Assembly (NCBI GenBank): GCA_913060975.1
Contig: CAJXVC010000004.1
Location: forward strand, 186,001 to 250,000
DNA: 64,000 nucleotides
DNA from: an uncultured Gammaproteobacteria bacterium
Lineage (GTDB): Bacteria; Pseudomonadota; Gammaproteobacteria; Pseudomonadales; Pseudohongiellaceae
Direction: 5' to 3'
Part shown: positions 16,989-26,271 of the stretch, one piece after another
Layout: each line of letters starts with the position of its first letter
How positions within the stretch are numbered: the stretch's first letter is position 1
The notes under the pieces: generated by a model
Seen by the model: the letters and a program-made list of their open reading frames with translations, nothing else
What the model was told of the DNA's origin: nothing
Database searches by the model: none
Position numbers and translations under genes: made by a program

Positions 16989-17627
16989 TTAGTAAAGCTG
17001 GTCTTGGCCACCCGACATACATTGCCTGCTTAGTTCACTGATCTTGTCCCATTGGGCGTTTTCGATGAGCTCGCGACTCACCATCCATGATCCTCCCACG
17101 CACAAAACGTTAGCTAGTCGCAGATAGGACTGATAATTATCAGGGCTGATTCCACCGGTTGGGCAAAAGCAAGCTTCAGCAAAGGGAGCAGCCAGGGATT
17201 TCAACAAGGCAATGCCGCCAACGGCTTGGGCCGGAAATAACTTGAAGCAACGCCGACCATCAGCGAGCCCGCGCATAAGTTCTGATGCAGTGGCAATTCC
17301 TGGCAGCCAATTCATCTCGAGTGCGGCGGCGCAGTCATTCAATTCGGCGGTGTAACCGGGGCTAACGGCGAATGCCGCGCCCAAGTTGGCAAGTTTTTCC
17401 AGATCGGACGGCGTTTTTATAGTACCAGCGCCAACATCAAAATTTTGCAACTCGGCATTAACGGCAGCGATGGCATCGAAGCCAGCGGTGGTGCGCAAAG
17501 TGATTTCCACAGTCTTGATACCGCCAGCTTGCAAGGCTTTGCATACTGATACAGCTTCATTGCTAGATTCCACAGTTAGCACCGGAATAATGCGATAGCT
17601 TCGTAGCTGTTGGGCAAAGTCAGTCAC
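16989..17627 (-). CDS. eda: KDPG aldolase (2-dehydro-3-deoxyphosphogluconate aldolase)
   Basis: Eda cleaves 2-keto-3-deoxy-6-phosphogluconate to pyruvate and glyceraldehyde 3-phosphate, the last step of the Entner-Doudoroff pathway. The 212-aa TIM-barrel protein shows the catalytic Glu in VEITLRT, GAGTIKTPSD, the Schiff-base Lys in CFKLFPAQ and the phosphate-binding PTGGI. It is the last gene of the zwf-pgl-edd-eda transcription unit, 36 bases after edd. Confidence 0.96.
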   Translation of the reverse strand: MTDFAQQLRSYRIIPVLTVESSNEAVSVCKALQAGGIKTVEITLRTTAGFDAIAAVNAELQNFDVGAGTIKTPSDLEKLANLGAAFAVSPGYTAELNDCAAALEMNWLPGIATASELMRGLADGRRCFKLFPAQAVGGIALLKSLAAPFAEACFCPTGGISPDNYQSYLRLANVLCVGGSWMVSRELIENAQWDKISELSRQCMSGGQDQLY

Positions 17628-17663
17628 TGTTAGCTCCTGCCAAATAGTTTTCAGGTCAGTAAA

Positions 17664-19478
17664 TTATTTAAAGCGAAAGGTGGAAGCGCCACGCTCTGAT
17701 GCCTCGACGGTAGCACGAAAACTGGTGAACAGATTGCGCCCCAGCGTGTCGTTGGCATGCTCGTGTTGTGTGATGTTTCTTGCCTGCCATCTTGCCTCAT
17801 CGACATGGGCTGTGAGCTCGCCAGTGTTTGCATTCAATTCCACAACGTCGCCGTCACGCAGGCGGGCCAGTGGGCCGGCATCCAGTGCTTCTGGGGACAT
17901 ATGTATGGCCGCTGGCACCTTGCCCGAAGCTCCAGACATCCGCCCGTCTGTTACCAGTGCCACCCTGAAACCCCGGTCCTGCAAAACGCCTAAATAGGGT
18001 GTCAGCTGGTGTAATTCAGGCATGCCGCAGGCCTTGGGTCCCTGAAAGCTGACTACTGCAATCAGGTCCTTATCCAGTTCGCCTTTGTCAAAGGCTGACT
18101 TGAATGCTTCCTGATCATGAAAGATGCGACATGGCGCTTTAATGTGGCGGTGTTCTTCCTTAACCGCTGAAATTTTAACTATACCTGTGCCAAGATTGCC
18201 GCGGATAGTGCGCAGACCGCCTTCTGTATCGAACGGCTCGGTAACTGGACGAAGCACTTCTGGCCAGGCGGATTCCTTAATCGGAGCTTGCCAGGTAACG
18301 GCGCCATCGCCAGAAAGAGCAGGAGGGTGTTCGTAGGCAGCCAGACCTGGCCCTATGAGAGTCTCGACATTGTCGTTCAATAAGCCAGCGCTGCGTAGTT
18401 CCCGGAACAGGAAAGCGGTACCGCCGGCTTTCTGAAAGGCGTTCACGTCTTCTGAGCCATTGGGATAAACGCGGACCAGCAGTGGGACCACTTTCGACAC
18501 CTTGTCAAAATCATCCCAGGTCAATTGAATGCCAGCAGCACGGGCAATGGCCACCAGATGCAGTGTGTGATTGGTGGAACCACCAGTGGCCAGCAAGGCA
18601 ACTAATGCGTTCATTATGGCCGCTGGGGATACCATGTCGCCTAATCCCGGTTTATTGGGCTGAGCGGCAGCGATCAGGCGTTGTGTGGTTTCTTGTAATA
18701 ACGCTTTTCGTAATGGGTCGGCGGGATTAATGAAAGAAGCGCCGGGCAGTTGTATGCCCATGACTTCCACCAGAATCTGGTTGGTGTTGGCTGTGCCGTA
18801 GAACGTGCAGGTACCGGGGCTGTGATAGGACGCCGATTCAGCCTCCAGCAGCTCATCGCGGGAGGCTTTACCTTCTGCATAGCGCTGTCGCACAGTCGCT
18901 TTTTTCTTGTTCGAGATGCCCGATGGCATGGGTCCGGCGGGGTAGAACGCCACGGGTATATGGCCAAATTGCAGGGCGCCGATTAGCAATCCGGGCACTA
19001 TCTTGTCGCATACGCCCAAACACAGGGCAGCATCAAACAGGTTGTGGGTCAGGCTAACTGCTGTTGCCAGTGCAATGACGTCGCGGCTGAACAGACTCAG
19101 CTCCATGCCGACGCGCCCCTGAGTGACGCCATCACACATGGCAGGCACACCGCCCGCCACCTGAGCCGATGAACCCAGTTCATTGGCAAATTCCCTGATG
19201 TACTGCGGGTAGGCCGCCAATGGTTGGTGGGCGGACAGGACATCGTTGTATGCATTGACGATGCCGATGTTGGCGCTCTGCATTAAGCGGATTTTCTGTT
19301 TGTCCGGTGCCGAGCAACCTGCGTAGCCGTGGGCAAGATTGCCGCAGGACAGGCTTTGGCGCGGCGGGTCCTGATCACGTGTCGCTTTCAGCATGTCCAG
19401 ATAGTGCTGGCGCGATTGCTGGCTGCGCTTTTCAAGATCGGCTGTCACCTCTTCCAGTACTGGATTCAGTGTGGTCAC
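17664..19478 (-). CDS. edd: Phosphogluconate dehydratase
   Basis: Edd dehydrates 6-phosphogluconate to KDPG and needs an iron-sulfur cluster. The 604-aa length is normal. Diagnostic stretches include GYAGCSAPDKQKIRL near residue 50, NIGIVNAYNDVLSAHQP, MCDGVTQG, GGSTNHTLHLVAIARAAG and TDGRMSGASGKVPAAIH near the C-terminus; Cys residues in these blocks are the expected cluster ligands. A GGAGGAA-like site precedes the ATG. It is 21 bases after pgl in the same operon. Confidence 0.97.
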   Translation of the reverse strand: MTTLNPVLEEVTADLEKRSQQSRQHYLDMLKATRDQDPPRQSLSCGNLAHGYAGCSAPDKQKIRLMQSANIGIVNAYNDVLSAHQPLAAYPQYIREFANELGSSAQVAGGVPAMCDGVTQGRVGMELSLFSRDVIALATAVSLTHNLFDAALCLGVCDKIVPGLLIGALQFGHIPVAFYPAGPMPSGISNKKKATVRQRYAEGKASRDELLEAESASYHSPGTCTFYGTANTNQILVEVMGIQLPGASFINPADPLRKALLQETTQRLIAAAQPNKPGLGDMVSPAAIMNALVALLATGGSTNHTLHLVAIARAAGIQLTWDDFDKVSKVVPLLVRVYPNGSEDVNAFQKAGGTAFLFRELRSAGLLNDNVETLIGPGLAAYEHPPALSGDGAVTWQAPIKESAWPEVLRPVTEPFDTEGGLRTIRGNLGTGIVKISAVKEEHRHIKAPCRIFHDQEAFKSAFDKGELDKDLIAVVSFQGPKACGMPELHQLTPYLGVLQDRGFRVALVTDGRMSGASGKVPAAIHMSPEALDAGPLARLRDGDVVELNANTGELTAHVDEARWQARNITQHEHANDTLGRNLFTSFRATVEASERGASTFRFK

Positions 19479-19499
19479 AGAGTTCCTCCATTAATCGAG

Positions 19500-20219
19500 T
19501 CAGTCTTCAGTTAAATAGATTTCAATGGCTTGCTTTTTTTGGTGTAAAAAGGCGCGAATCGGGTATTCGTCGATTGCACCCAATTGCATGGCCTGTTCCA
19601 ATACCTGCTTCTTTTTATAGCCCTGAATATGAAGATAGAGTGCGCGTGTGTCCATGAGGGCCGGCCAGGTCAGCGTCATACGTTGTTGCGGAACAGTGAG
19701 TGGTTGCACGGCACAGCAGCGGGAATTGATGGCGCTGTTTTCTGCCTGTGTACCGATTAGCGCTTGTTGCAATTGACTGCTGCCGGGAAACAGCGAGGCT
19801 GTGTGTCCATCGCTACCCATGCCCAGAATAACTGCGCTGGCAGGCCAGGGAAATTCAGCAAGACGCTGATCTATGGCTGACTCGGCTGAAAACGGCGAGT
19901 CCATGCCATTGTACAAGTCGATGTAGTGGCTGGCTGCGGCGCGATTCTGCAACAAGTGTCTGGCGACCAGTGCGGCATTGGAGTCTGGATCGTCATCATC
20001 TACCCAGCGTTCATCAGCCAGTGTTATTTGCACGCGTGACCAGTCTAGGTCACGACTGGAAAGGGTTTCAAAAAGCGGTACCGGTGTGCTGCCGCCAGAG
20101 ACAATCAACCCAGCTGCGCCGCGCGCAGCAATATCCTGTTGTAAATCTGAGCAGAGTCGGTCCGCCAGTTCAGTAACCAGCGTAGCACTTGTCGCAAATT
20201 TATGAAGATTCCACGTCAT
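19500..20219 (-). CDS. pgl: 6-phosphogluconolactonase
   Basis: This 239-aa enzyme hydrolyses 6-phosphogluconolactone, linking Zwf to Edd. It belongs to the DevB/NagB-like type: SGGSTPVPLFETL for sugar-phosphate binding, ITLADERWVDDDDPDSNAAL, and GMGSDGHTASLFP with the catalytic His. The gene starts 12 bases after the zwf stop, consistent with tight co-expression of both steps. Confidence 0.95.
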   Translation of the reverse strand: MTWNLHKFATSATLVTELADRLCSDLQQDIAARGAAGLIVSGGSTPVPLFETLSSRDLDWSRVQITLADERWVDDDDPDSNAALVARHLLQNRAAASHYIDLYNGMDSPFSAESAIDQRLAEFPWPASAVILGMGSDGHTASLFPGSSQLQQALIGTQAENSAINSRCCAVQPLTVPQQRMTLTWPALMDTRALYLHIQGYKKKQVLEQAMQLGAIDEYPIRAFLHQKKQAIEIYLTED

Positions 20220-20231
20220 CTTGCTGAGTGC

Positions 20232-21686
20232 TTAACCTTCGTCCCAGGTGCGATCATCGCGCGCGATCAGGGCTATGCTGTCAGAAGGTCCCCAGCTGCC
20301 AGCCGTGTAGCCCACGGCACGCTGATTGGTTTTCTGCCAGCCATCAATGATTCCGTCCACCCATTTCCACGCCGCTTCCAATTGATCTGCGCGCATGAAC
20401 AAGGTGGAGTCAGCGCGCATGACATCCAATAACAGCCGTTCATAAGCATCCGGAACCCGTTGACCTGTGAATGCATCGGACAGTGACAGGTTAAGCGAGA
20501 CTGGCGCCAGATCCATCGGATCATTCAGGCCGGGCATCTTGTTCATCAGCAGCAGTTCGATTCCCTCATTGGGTTGCAAGCGAATAACCAGTTTGTTCGG
20601 GGTAGTGTTGCCCTCGGTGTCACCAAAGACTCGATGCGGTACGCTTTTGAACTGAATGACAATTTCCGACACCTTTTCCAACAGGCGTTTGCCGGTGCGC
20701 AAATAGAAGGGCACCCCTGACCAGCGCCAGTTGCTAATCTCAGCCTTTAATGCGACGAAGGTTTCAGTATTGGAACCCGGGCGAGCGCCCTCCTCATCAA
20801 GATAGGCCGGGACTGCTTTGCCGCTAACGGCGCCACTCTGGTATTGCCCCCTCACAGTTTTCTGTTTGATCTCGGAACGCAATATCGGTCTCAAAGCGCG
20901 CAATACTTTCAGTTTTTCATCCTGTACGGATTGGGCATCGAGGCGATTCGGTGGCTCCATGGCCACCAGGCACAGCAGCTGGAGCAAGTGATTCTGAACC
21001 ATATCGCGCAGCGCTCCTGCGTCATCATAAAACTGCCAGCGACCTTCGATGCCGACAGTCTCGGCAACGGTAATCTGCACATGGTCGATATAATTGCTAT
21101 TCCACAGCGGCTCAAACAGCGCATTGGCGAAGCGCATGGCCAGCAGATTCTGGACAGTCTCTTTGCCAAGATAGTGGTCGATGCGATACACCTGCTCCTC
21201 TTTGAAAATTGCCGTCAGGCTGGCGTTAATGTCCTTGAAGGACTTCAGGCTTTCACCTAATGGCTTCTCGACCACAATACGTGTGTTAGAGCGCACGAGA
21301 CCGACTGCCCATAGCGATTGGCAGATCGGTGCGAAAATAGAAGGAGGAGTGGCGAGATAGACAATCAGGTCTCTGCTCTTATCGGCAAACTGATTTTCGC
21401 GTAATTTGCGTAAATCTTTTTCCGAGGTGGCATCAGTGGCGACATACTCGATGCGAGCAATGAATTTTTCCCAGAGCGCCTCATCGGGCACTTCGTTCTG
21501 ATCTTCTGCAAAACGTTGGCGGATTTTGGTTGCCATATCCGCCTGGGAAATCTGGCTGCGAGCTACGGTCACGATCTTAAGGCACGCTGGCAGGCATTGC
21601 GAGCACTCGAGGTGGTATAGCGCCGGGTATAGCTTGCGCAGCGCCAGATCACCGTCACCACCAATCAGCAGTAGATCACATATCAT
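20232..21686 (-). CDS. zwf: Glucose-6-phosphate 1-dehydrogenase
   Basis: Zwf oxidises glucose 6-phosphate to the lactone, producing NAD(P)H, and begins the pathway encoded downstream. The 484-aa protein has the nucleotide-binding GGDGDLALRKLYPALY near residues 8-24, EKPLGESLKS, the active-site RIDHYLGKE with catalytic His and the VPFYLRTGKRL region. In GGDGDLA an Asp stands where the family usually has GASGDLA, a minor variation. AGGTG precedes the ATG by five bases. It is the promoter-proximal gene of the operon; no HexR-like site was evident upstream. Confidence 0.97.
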   Translation of the reverse strand: MICDLLLIGGDGDLALRKLYPALYHLECSQCLPACLKIVTVARSQISQADMATKIRQRFAEDQNEVPDEALWEKFIARIEYVATDATSEKDLRKLRENQFADKSRDLIVYLATPPSIFAPICQSLWAVGLVRSNTRIVVEKPLGESLKSFKDINASLTAIFKEEQVYRIDHYLGKETVQNLLAMRFANALFEPLWNSNYIDHVQITVAETVGIEGRWQFYDDAGALRDMVQNHLLQLLCLVAMEPPNRLDAQSVQDEKLKVLRALRPILRSEIKQKTVRGQYQSGAVSGKAVPAYLDEEGARPGSNTETFVALKAEISNWRWSGVPFYLRTGKRLLEKVSEIVIQFKSVPHRVFGDTEGNTTPNKLVIRLQPNEGIELLLMNKMPGLNDPMDLAPVSLNLSLSDAFTGQRVPDAYERLLLDVMRADSTLFMRADQLEAAWKWVDGIIDGWQKTNQRAVGYTAGSWGPSDSIALIARDDRTWDEG

Positions 21687-22062
21687 TTTTGCACCTGTTG
21701 CTCACTGTGGAATGCTCCCGAGGGTAGTTTGCGGTGTGATTGTGTGTGCTGACAACTGCTATCAGTACACTCTCAATTGCTGATAGATGCAAATCCCTTG
21801 CCAGACTCTTACAAAAGCGGCATTCACGAGGACTATAGCAGGGCAAGCGAAGCCAATTGAATAGCGGATGCGACTATCCCCACAAAGCTACAGGCAGTGT
21901 GAAAACACTGTAGCCAGCTAATGTAGCGTGGCAAAAATTAGTACAGGGAGTCTGTGCAGGAAGTTCGCGCAGACAGCTAAGGTGCAGCGAGCTTGCGTTG
22001 TCGCAGGCCCGGGAAGTAAAGCCCCAGTCAAGTAAGCAAGTGACTAATAGTGAATTGAATTG
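21687..22062. other. Intergenic region between the MATE gene and zwf, with a nested hairpin
   Basis: This 376-base stretch lies after the MATE stop and before zwf, both on the minus strand, so it should hold the zwf operon promoter. At 21895-21910 CAGTGT-GAAA-ACACTG makes a 6-bp stem with a GNRA-type loop; a second, mutually exclusive 7-bp pairing joins GCTACAG (21887-21893) with CTGTAGC (21908-21914). No coding sequence is visible. The hairpin may end the MATE transcript or act as an operator. Confidence 0.5.
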
Positions 22063-23484
22063 CTAAGGCTGTGGCGCTTGTGTTGAATCGGCAACAGTGT
22101 CTAATGGGCTGGTTGGGTTCGACTGCGCTGCTTCGGAATCAGCCAGAGGCTGTGTCAAACGCAATTTAAACTCGCGCCGCACCAGATAAATACTGAAACA
22201 GGCTTGTATTACCACCGATGCCACTGACGCATACCAGACATGTTCGATGGCAAAGTCATCCCGGGAGTTGAAATACACACACAGGGGAACGAACACGGAG
22301 ATGCGCAAACAGGAACTGAACAGCGCTGGCCTCGTATTGCCGAGCCCCTGAAAGACGCCGGATGCGGTAAAGACTATGCCCTGTGTAATAAAGTTCCAGC
22401 TCACTATTTGTAAAAATACAGCCGCGAATCGAATGATGTCAGCATCGTCGGTAAACACGCCAACGACCAGTTCGGCACGCCATTGCATAACCACGGTGAC
22501 TGTCAGCATGACTGCGGCACTGAGCATGATGCCTTTGTAGAAGGTTTCGCGTACGCGAGCGATCTGTCCGGCGCCGAAATTCTGGCCGACGATAGGTCCA
22601 ACGGCAAAGGCGATGGCCATGGTGGGCATGAAGATAGATTGCATGACACGGCCGCCAATACTAAAGCCAGCTTGAGCCGTCGCACCAAAATCCTGGATGA
22701 GCCAGTAGACAACAAAGAAGTAGACGAAAAGCAGTAGCATTTCACCGCCGGCTGGCAAGCCAATATTCAACATCTTCAGCCACAGCTTGAAGTCCGGTGA
22801 CCATTGCTGCCGCACGAACGCCACGTACTTCTCCAGCTTGATGAAATAGGCAATCAGCAAGCAGGCGCCAAAGCAGGAGGAGATAGTGGTGGCCAATGCC
22901 GCGCCCATCACGCCGAGGGCAGGGAAGGGGCCGAGCCCCGTAATCAGCGTCGGTGCCAGAATTATATTCAATATGACAGTGATGATTTGCACCAGCATCG
23001 CCGGCTTCACAATGCCCGTAGCGCGCAAGGACGATGCCATGGCGATGATCGGGAATTGCATGGCCATGCCAGGCAAGAACCAGAATAAAAAGGTTACGCC
23101 CTGTGCCTGTGCGCCGGGATCAGCGGTAATGCCTGCCATGAAGCTCTGCCCGGCACTATAGCCGAAGGCGATAGTTGCTACTGTGCAAAACGTCGATAAC
23201 ACCATAGACTGGTTGAAGACGAGATTGGCATAGGTCTTGTCTTTGCGCCCAACAGCCTGTGATATCAATGCCACGGAGCTGACGCCGAGAACCTGGGTGA
23301 TCGCCATGATCATGAACATTAAAGTGCTGGCAGCGCCAACACCAGCGACCGCGTCCTCGCCCAAGGTGGCGACGAAATACAAATCAATCAGTAAATAAAG
23401 AGTTTGAAACAGCATGCTGGCGGCAACAGGAATTGCCATGGCAAGAATGGTTCTGACCACAGAACCTTGCGTAAGGTCTTTCAT
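22063..23484 (-). CDS. MATE family efflux transporter
   Basis: This 473-aa inner-membrane protein has about 12 hydrophobic segments and the two-half MATE architecture. It begins MKDLTQGSVVRTILAMAIP and contains LYLLIDLYFVATLGEDAVAG, the typical helix 1-2 region of the NorM/DinF-like group, with PxGGEMLLL at the start of the second half. It likely exports cationic or small organic compounds using a Na+ or H+ gradient. I take the ATG at 23484, preceded by CAGGAA; a TTG eight codons upstream is also open. It is not linked to the zwf operon by spacing. Confidence 0.9.
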   Translation of the reverse strand: MKDLTQGSVVRTILAMAIPVAASMLFQTLYLLIDLYFVATLGEDAVAGVGAASTLMFMIMAITQVLGVSSVALISQAVGRKDKTYANLVFNQSMVLSTFCTVATIAFGYSAGQSFMAGITADPGAQAQGVTFLFWFLPGMAMQFPIIAMASSLRATGIVKPAMLVQIITVILNIILAPTLITGLGPFPALGVMGAALATTISSCFGACLLIAYFIKLEKYVAFVRQQWSPDFKLWLKMLNIGLPAGGEMLLLFVYFFVVYWLIQDFGATAQAGFSIGGRVMQSIFMPTMAIAFAVGPIVGQNFGAGQIARVRETFYKGIMLSAAVMLTVTVVMQWRAELVVGVFTDDADIIRFAAVFLQIVSWNFITQGIVFTASGVFQGLGNTRPALFSSCLRISVFVPLCVYFNSRDDFAIEHVWYASVASVVIQACFSIYLVRREFKLRLTQPLADSEAAQSNPTSPLDTVADSTQAPQP

Positions 23485-23590
23485 TTGATGTTCCTGGTTA
23501 CTGGCCAATGCTGGCTCGGGGAAGCGTCAATCTCTGGGGGGAGGCTGACGCGGAAGGGAGGGAGATTCTAGCAGAAAAATAAAAAGCTGT

Positions 23591-23887
23591 GTGTCTGTGT
23601 TTGCAACCACCTGGGAGAGTTTTCTTGCTAGTCAGTTGGTATGGCCAGTCTGGAATTGGGGCGGTCTGGAATCGATTGGTCTGGCTTCAGAAAGGGCAGC
23701 GGTATTTAACGCTCAGATACGACTGCAGCGAAGCATGGCATTGCCCACTTGTTTATTTGAGTTGTTGGGCTATTCGCCAGAACAGCGCGTCATTCGTGCC
23801 GGTAAGGCCGGCAGCGGCGACCAGGCAGCCACAGGCTTGGTTCTGGCAGGCCTTTGCCAGCTAAATCATGAGCTTAGCCAGAGGTAA
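23591..23887 (+). CDS. Hypothetical small protein
   Basis: An open frame of 98 codons runs from a GTG at 23591 to a TAA that overlaps an ATG in the next frame. Codon use in the frame (many CTG, GGC, GCC, CAG) looks like real coding sequence, and the protein has a Trp-rich start (TWESFLASQLVWPVWNW) followed by a basic, helical region. I do not recognise a family. The Trp-rich start loosely recalls phasin-like granule proteins, but the match is too thin to name. A good ribosome-binding site is lacking, and another frame is open over part of the span. Confidence 0.4.
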   Translation: MSVFATTWESFLASQLVWPVWNWGGLESIGLASERAAVFNAQIRLQRSMALPTCLFELLGYSPEQRVIRAGKAGSGDQAATGLVLAGLCQLNHELSQR

Positions 23888-23982
23888 TGCTAGCATTCAT
23901 AGCAAAATTAGCCTTCATGTTTGGCGCCAAGCATATTACTCTGTGCGTTCGTTTGAATGTCAAAAAATTGCGAGACATCAAT

Positions 23983-24855
23983 ATGCTTTGCCCGAATACT
24001 GTCAAAAGCTCACTCTTGGCAATGCTTGCCCTGTTCGCTCTGATTCCGAGTGCTTTTGCGGACAGTGAAGTGCGCCTGGACGCGGCGCCCTCGGAATTGC
24101 TCGATAGAGAGTTTGTATTCAATATCTATCTGCCTGATGGCTATACTGAATCAGATGCGGACTATCCCGTGCTATATCTATTGCACGGCAACAGGGGTAC
24201 AGAAAACAGCTGGATGCGTGGTGCCGATTTGCAGGCACAGGCCGATGCGCTGATAGCCAGCGGCGATATCAAGCCACTGCTGATAGTTACCCCGGCCGAT
24301 CCTCGCTATTGGTGGGCAGATGGCTACGATGAGCCGGTGCTAACTGCCTTTGTTGAAGACTTGCTACCTTATGTGGAAAGCCAGTACCGGGCGGAAACCA
24401 GCCGTGCAGGCCGAGCCATTGGTGGTTATTCGGCAGGTGGATTTGGGGCGGTCAATATTGCCCTGCAGTATCCGCAACTGTTTGCCGCGGCGGCACCTTT
24501 GAGTCCTGCCGTTTACACGCCACAGCCGCCGGCAGACTCTTCGGCTACCGAGCAGGATACTTTCCTGGTCGATGGCGAGTTCGACCGCGACCGCTGGGCA
24601 TCATTGAATTGGGTGTCGTTTATCGGCGACTACCAGCGTAGCGGAATCATTGTGCCTTTTTATATTAATACCGGTGATCATGACCGTTTCGATATCGCTT
24701 ACCACGCCGCGGTGTTTTATCAGGCCCTGCGAGAACATCAGCCTGAACTGGTTGAGTTTCGTGTCTTTGGCGGTGATCATGATTTTGACGCCTGGGGTGG
24801 TAGTATCGCTGATGCCATGATTTATATGGATCAGTTTATTATGCCGGCAGAGTAG
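23983..24855 (+). CDS. Secreted esterase of the esterase D / antigen 85 fold
   Basis: The 290-aa product has a clear signal peptide (LLAMLALFALIPSAFA before DSEVRLD), so it is exported. The mature part is an alpha/beta hydrolase of the putative-esterase family: YLLHGNRG for the oxyanion region, GGYSAGGFGAVNIAL with nucleophile Ser, and GGDHDFDAW with the catalytic His near the C-terminus. I chose the ATG at 23983 because the signal peptide begins there; an upstream ATG at 23887 would add 32 residues in front of it. Substrates in this family are carboxylic esters such as S-formylglutathione, feruloyl or enterobactin esters; the one here is unknown. Confidence 0.85.
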   Translation: MLCPNTVKSSLLAMLALFALIPSAFADSEVRLDAAPSELLDREFVFNIYLPDGYTESDADYPVLYLLHGNRGTENSWMRGADLQAQADALIASGDIKPLLIVTPADPRYWWADGYDEPVLTAFVEDLLPYVESQYRAETSRAGRAIGGYSAGGFGAVNIALQYPQLFAAAAPLSPAVYTPQPPADSSATEQDTFLVDGEFDRDRWASLNWVSFIGDYQRSGIIVPFYINTGDHDRFDIAYHAAVFYQALREHQPELVEFRVFGGDHDFDAWGGSIADAMIYMDQFIMPAE

Positions 24856-24940
24856 GCCACGTACCGCTGGCTCTGTTGATTCAGCGTGAATAGTCAAACG
24901 AGCAATAATTTCCGAAAACAACAGTAAAAGAGGAATTGAA

Positions 24941-25657
24941 ATGACAATAACTAACAAATGGTTTATGGCAAAGACGCTGGCTTTTATTGTACTGCTTGTG
25001 CTGGCGTTACCAGGACAGGCGCAACGGGAGATCGACCCGACCCGTTGGGAAGAAACCATGCAGCGTTTCGATGAGCAGGACAGAATGAGCCCGCCACCTG
25101 AGAACGCTATTGTCCTGACTGGTAGCTCAAGTATTGCTCGTTGGAATGATCAGGCGGCAGCCGCACTGGCACCGCTAACTGTGATTGCTCGCGGCTTCGG
25201 TGGCAGTGTCATGGAAGATGTGGCCTATCATCTGGATCGTGTCGCCTTGCGTTACAATCCCCGTGCGATCCTCATTTACGAAGGTGATAACGATACAGCG
25301 TTCGGCATTCCCGAAGAGAAGATACTTGGTCAGTTAGAATCCATCATTGCCCGTATTCATGATGCGCTTCCCGAGACTCGAGTTTATGTCCTGTCGGTTA
25401 AACCCAGTGTGTCACGCCTTAATGTGTGGGACACAGCGCAGCGCGTCAATGCTGGCTATCAAGCAATCGCCAAGGCAGATCCGTTAGTACACTATGTTGA
25501 CGTGGCGAATCCGTTTCTCTGGGCCGATGGTTCGGTGATGGATGATATTTTTGTTGATGATGATCTGCATTTGAACGACATGGGCAACCTGATCTGGGGT
25601 TCCAGCATTCGTGCAGCATTAATGCCTCTCGAGGCACGTCACGAATCCGGCAAGTAG
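24941..25657 (+). CDS. Exported SGNH/GDSL-type hydrolase
   Basis: This 238-aa protein has an N-terminal signal peptide (TLAFIVLLVLALPGQAQ) and SGNH blocks: block I TGSSSIARW with the nucleophile Ser, block II Gly in GFGGS, block III GDNDTAFG with the oxyanion Asn, and block V DDLHLNDMG with Asp and His. It resembles the GDSL-like lipase/acylhydrolase group with platelet-activating-factor acetylhydrolase-like folds. An AGAGGAATTGAA site precedes the ATG. Together with the esterase before it, it suggests extracytoplasmic ester hydrolysis. Confidence 0.88.
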   Translation: MTITNKWFMAKTLAFIVLLVLALPGQAQREIDPTRWEETMQRFDEQDRMSPPPENAIVLTGSSSIARWNDQAAAALAPLTVIARGFGGSVMEDVAYHLDRVALRYNPRAILIYEGDNDTAFGIPEEKILGQLESIIARIHDALPETRVYVLSVKPSVSRLNVWDTAQRVNAGYQAIAKADPLVHYVDVANPFLWADGSVMDDIFVDDDLHLNDMGNLIWGSSIRAALMPLEARHESGK

Positions 25658-25696
25658 TTATATAGACGCAAAGCGCGATTGGAACAGGAGTACGGT

Positions 25697-26248
25697 GTGT
25701 CAATGGATCTCGCTCTCGACTTGATGTCGGCCGCCGTATTACTTGGCTTGCCCATGTTGCTCTTTAGCTGGGCTTTGTTTTTACGTCTCTTTCAATCCGG
25801 CGATCTGGGCCGCGATCTCAACCGCAAAATGCTCAACGCCGAACTAAAGAAGTACGGCAAGAAGGCATCGAAAAACAAACAAAGCAGGTCGCGGTTTTTC
25901 TATGACAAGTGGATGTGGTTTGGTGGCGGGTTTTATGGGCTTGCAGGCCTGTGGACATTTGCGGTCATCGAAACCCAGCAGCTAATTGCCTTTGTGCTGG
26001 ATTTTCCAGGGCTGGGGTCATTGATAGACAATGGCCTGATCAGCTTCATCGTGAACTTTTTATTGAACCAACTCGGTAACTTGCTGCAAGGATTGCTCTG
26101 GTTCAGCTGGTGGCCGGCAGAGTCAATACCAATCTGGATCGGTATAGCGTATCTGGGCTATTGGGTGGGCATTGAACTGGCCAGACGCCAGATCGCTATC
26201 CGCGTGTTGTGGCAGCGAGGCCCAAAACAGGAAGCTGCCGGAGACTGA
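25697..26248 (+). CDS. Integral membrane protein of unknown function
   Basis: This 183-aa protein has about four hydrophobic segments: around residues 8-28, 75-98, 112-135 and 145-165, with a positively charged stretch rich in Lys and Arg (KKYGKKASKNKQSRSRFF) between the first and second. I do not recognise the family. The start is GTG at 25697, six bases after AGGAG; an ATG two codons later is equally in frame. It follows the SGNH hydrolase gene by 39 bases, so the two may be co-expressed. Its stop codon lies inside a hairpin. Confidence 0.75.
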   Translation: MSMDLALDLMSAAVLLGLPMLLFSWALFLRLFQSGDLGRDLNRKMLNAELKKYGKKASKNKQSRSRFFYDKWMWFGGGFYGLAGLWTFAVIETQQLIAFVLDFPGLGSLIDNGLISFIVNFLLNQLGNLLQGLLWFSWWPAESIPIWIGIAYLGYWVGIELARRQIAIRVLWQRGPKQEAAGD

Positions 26249-26271
26249 GCACCGATCAGTTAGTGCTCAGT
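26244..26271. terminator. Bidirectional hairpin between convergent genes
   Basis: ACTGAGCAC and GTGCTCAGT form a perfect 9-bp stem around a ten-base loop. The stem includes the stop codons of both converging genes, the membrane protein on the plus strand and the VOC protein on the minus strand. A long T run is missing, so it may stabilise 3' ends rather than be a strong intrinsic terminator. Confidence 0.6.
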
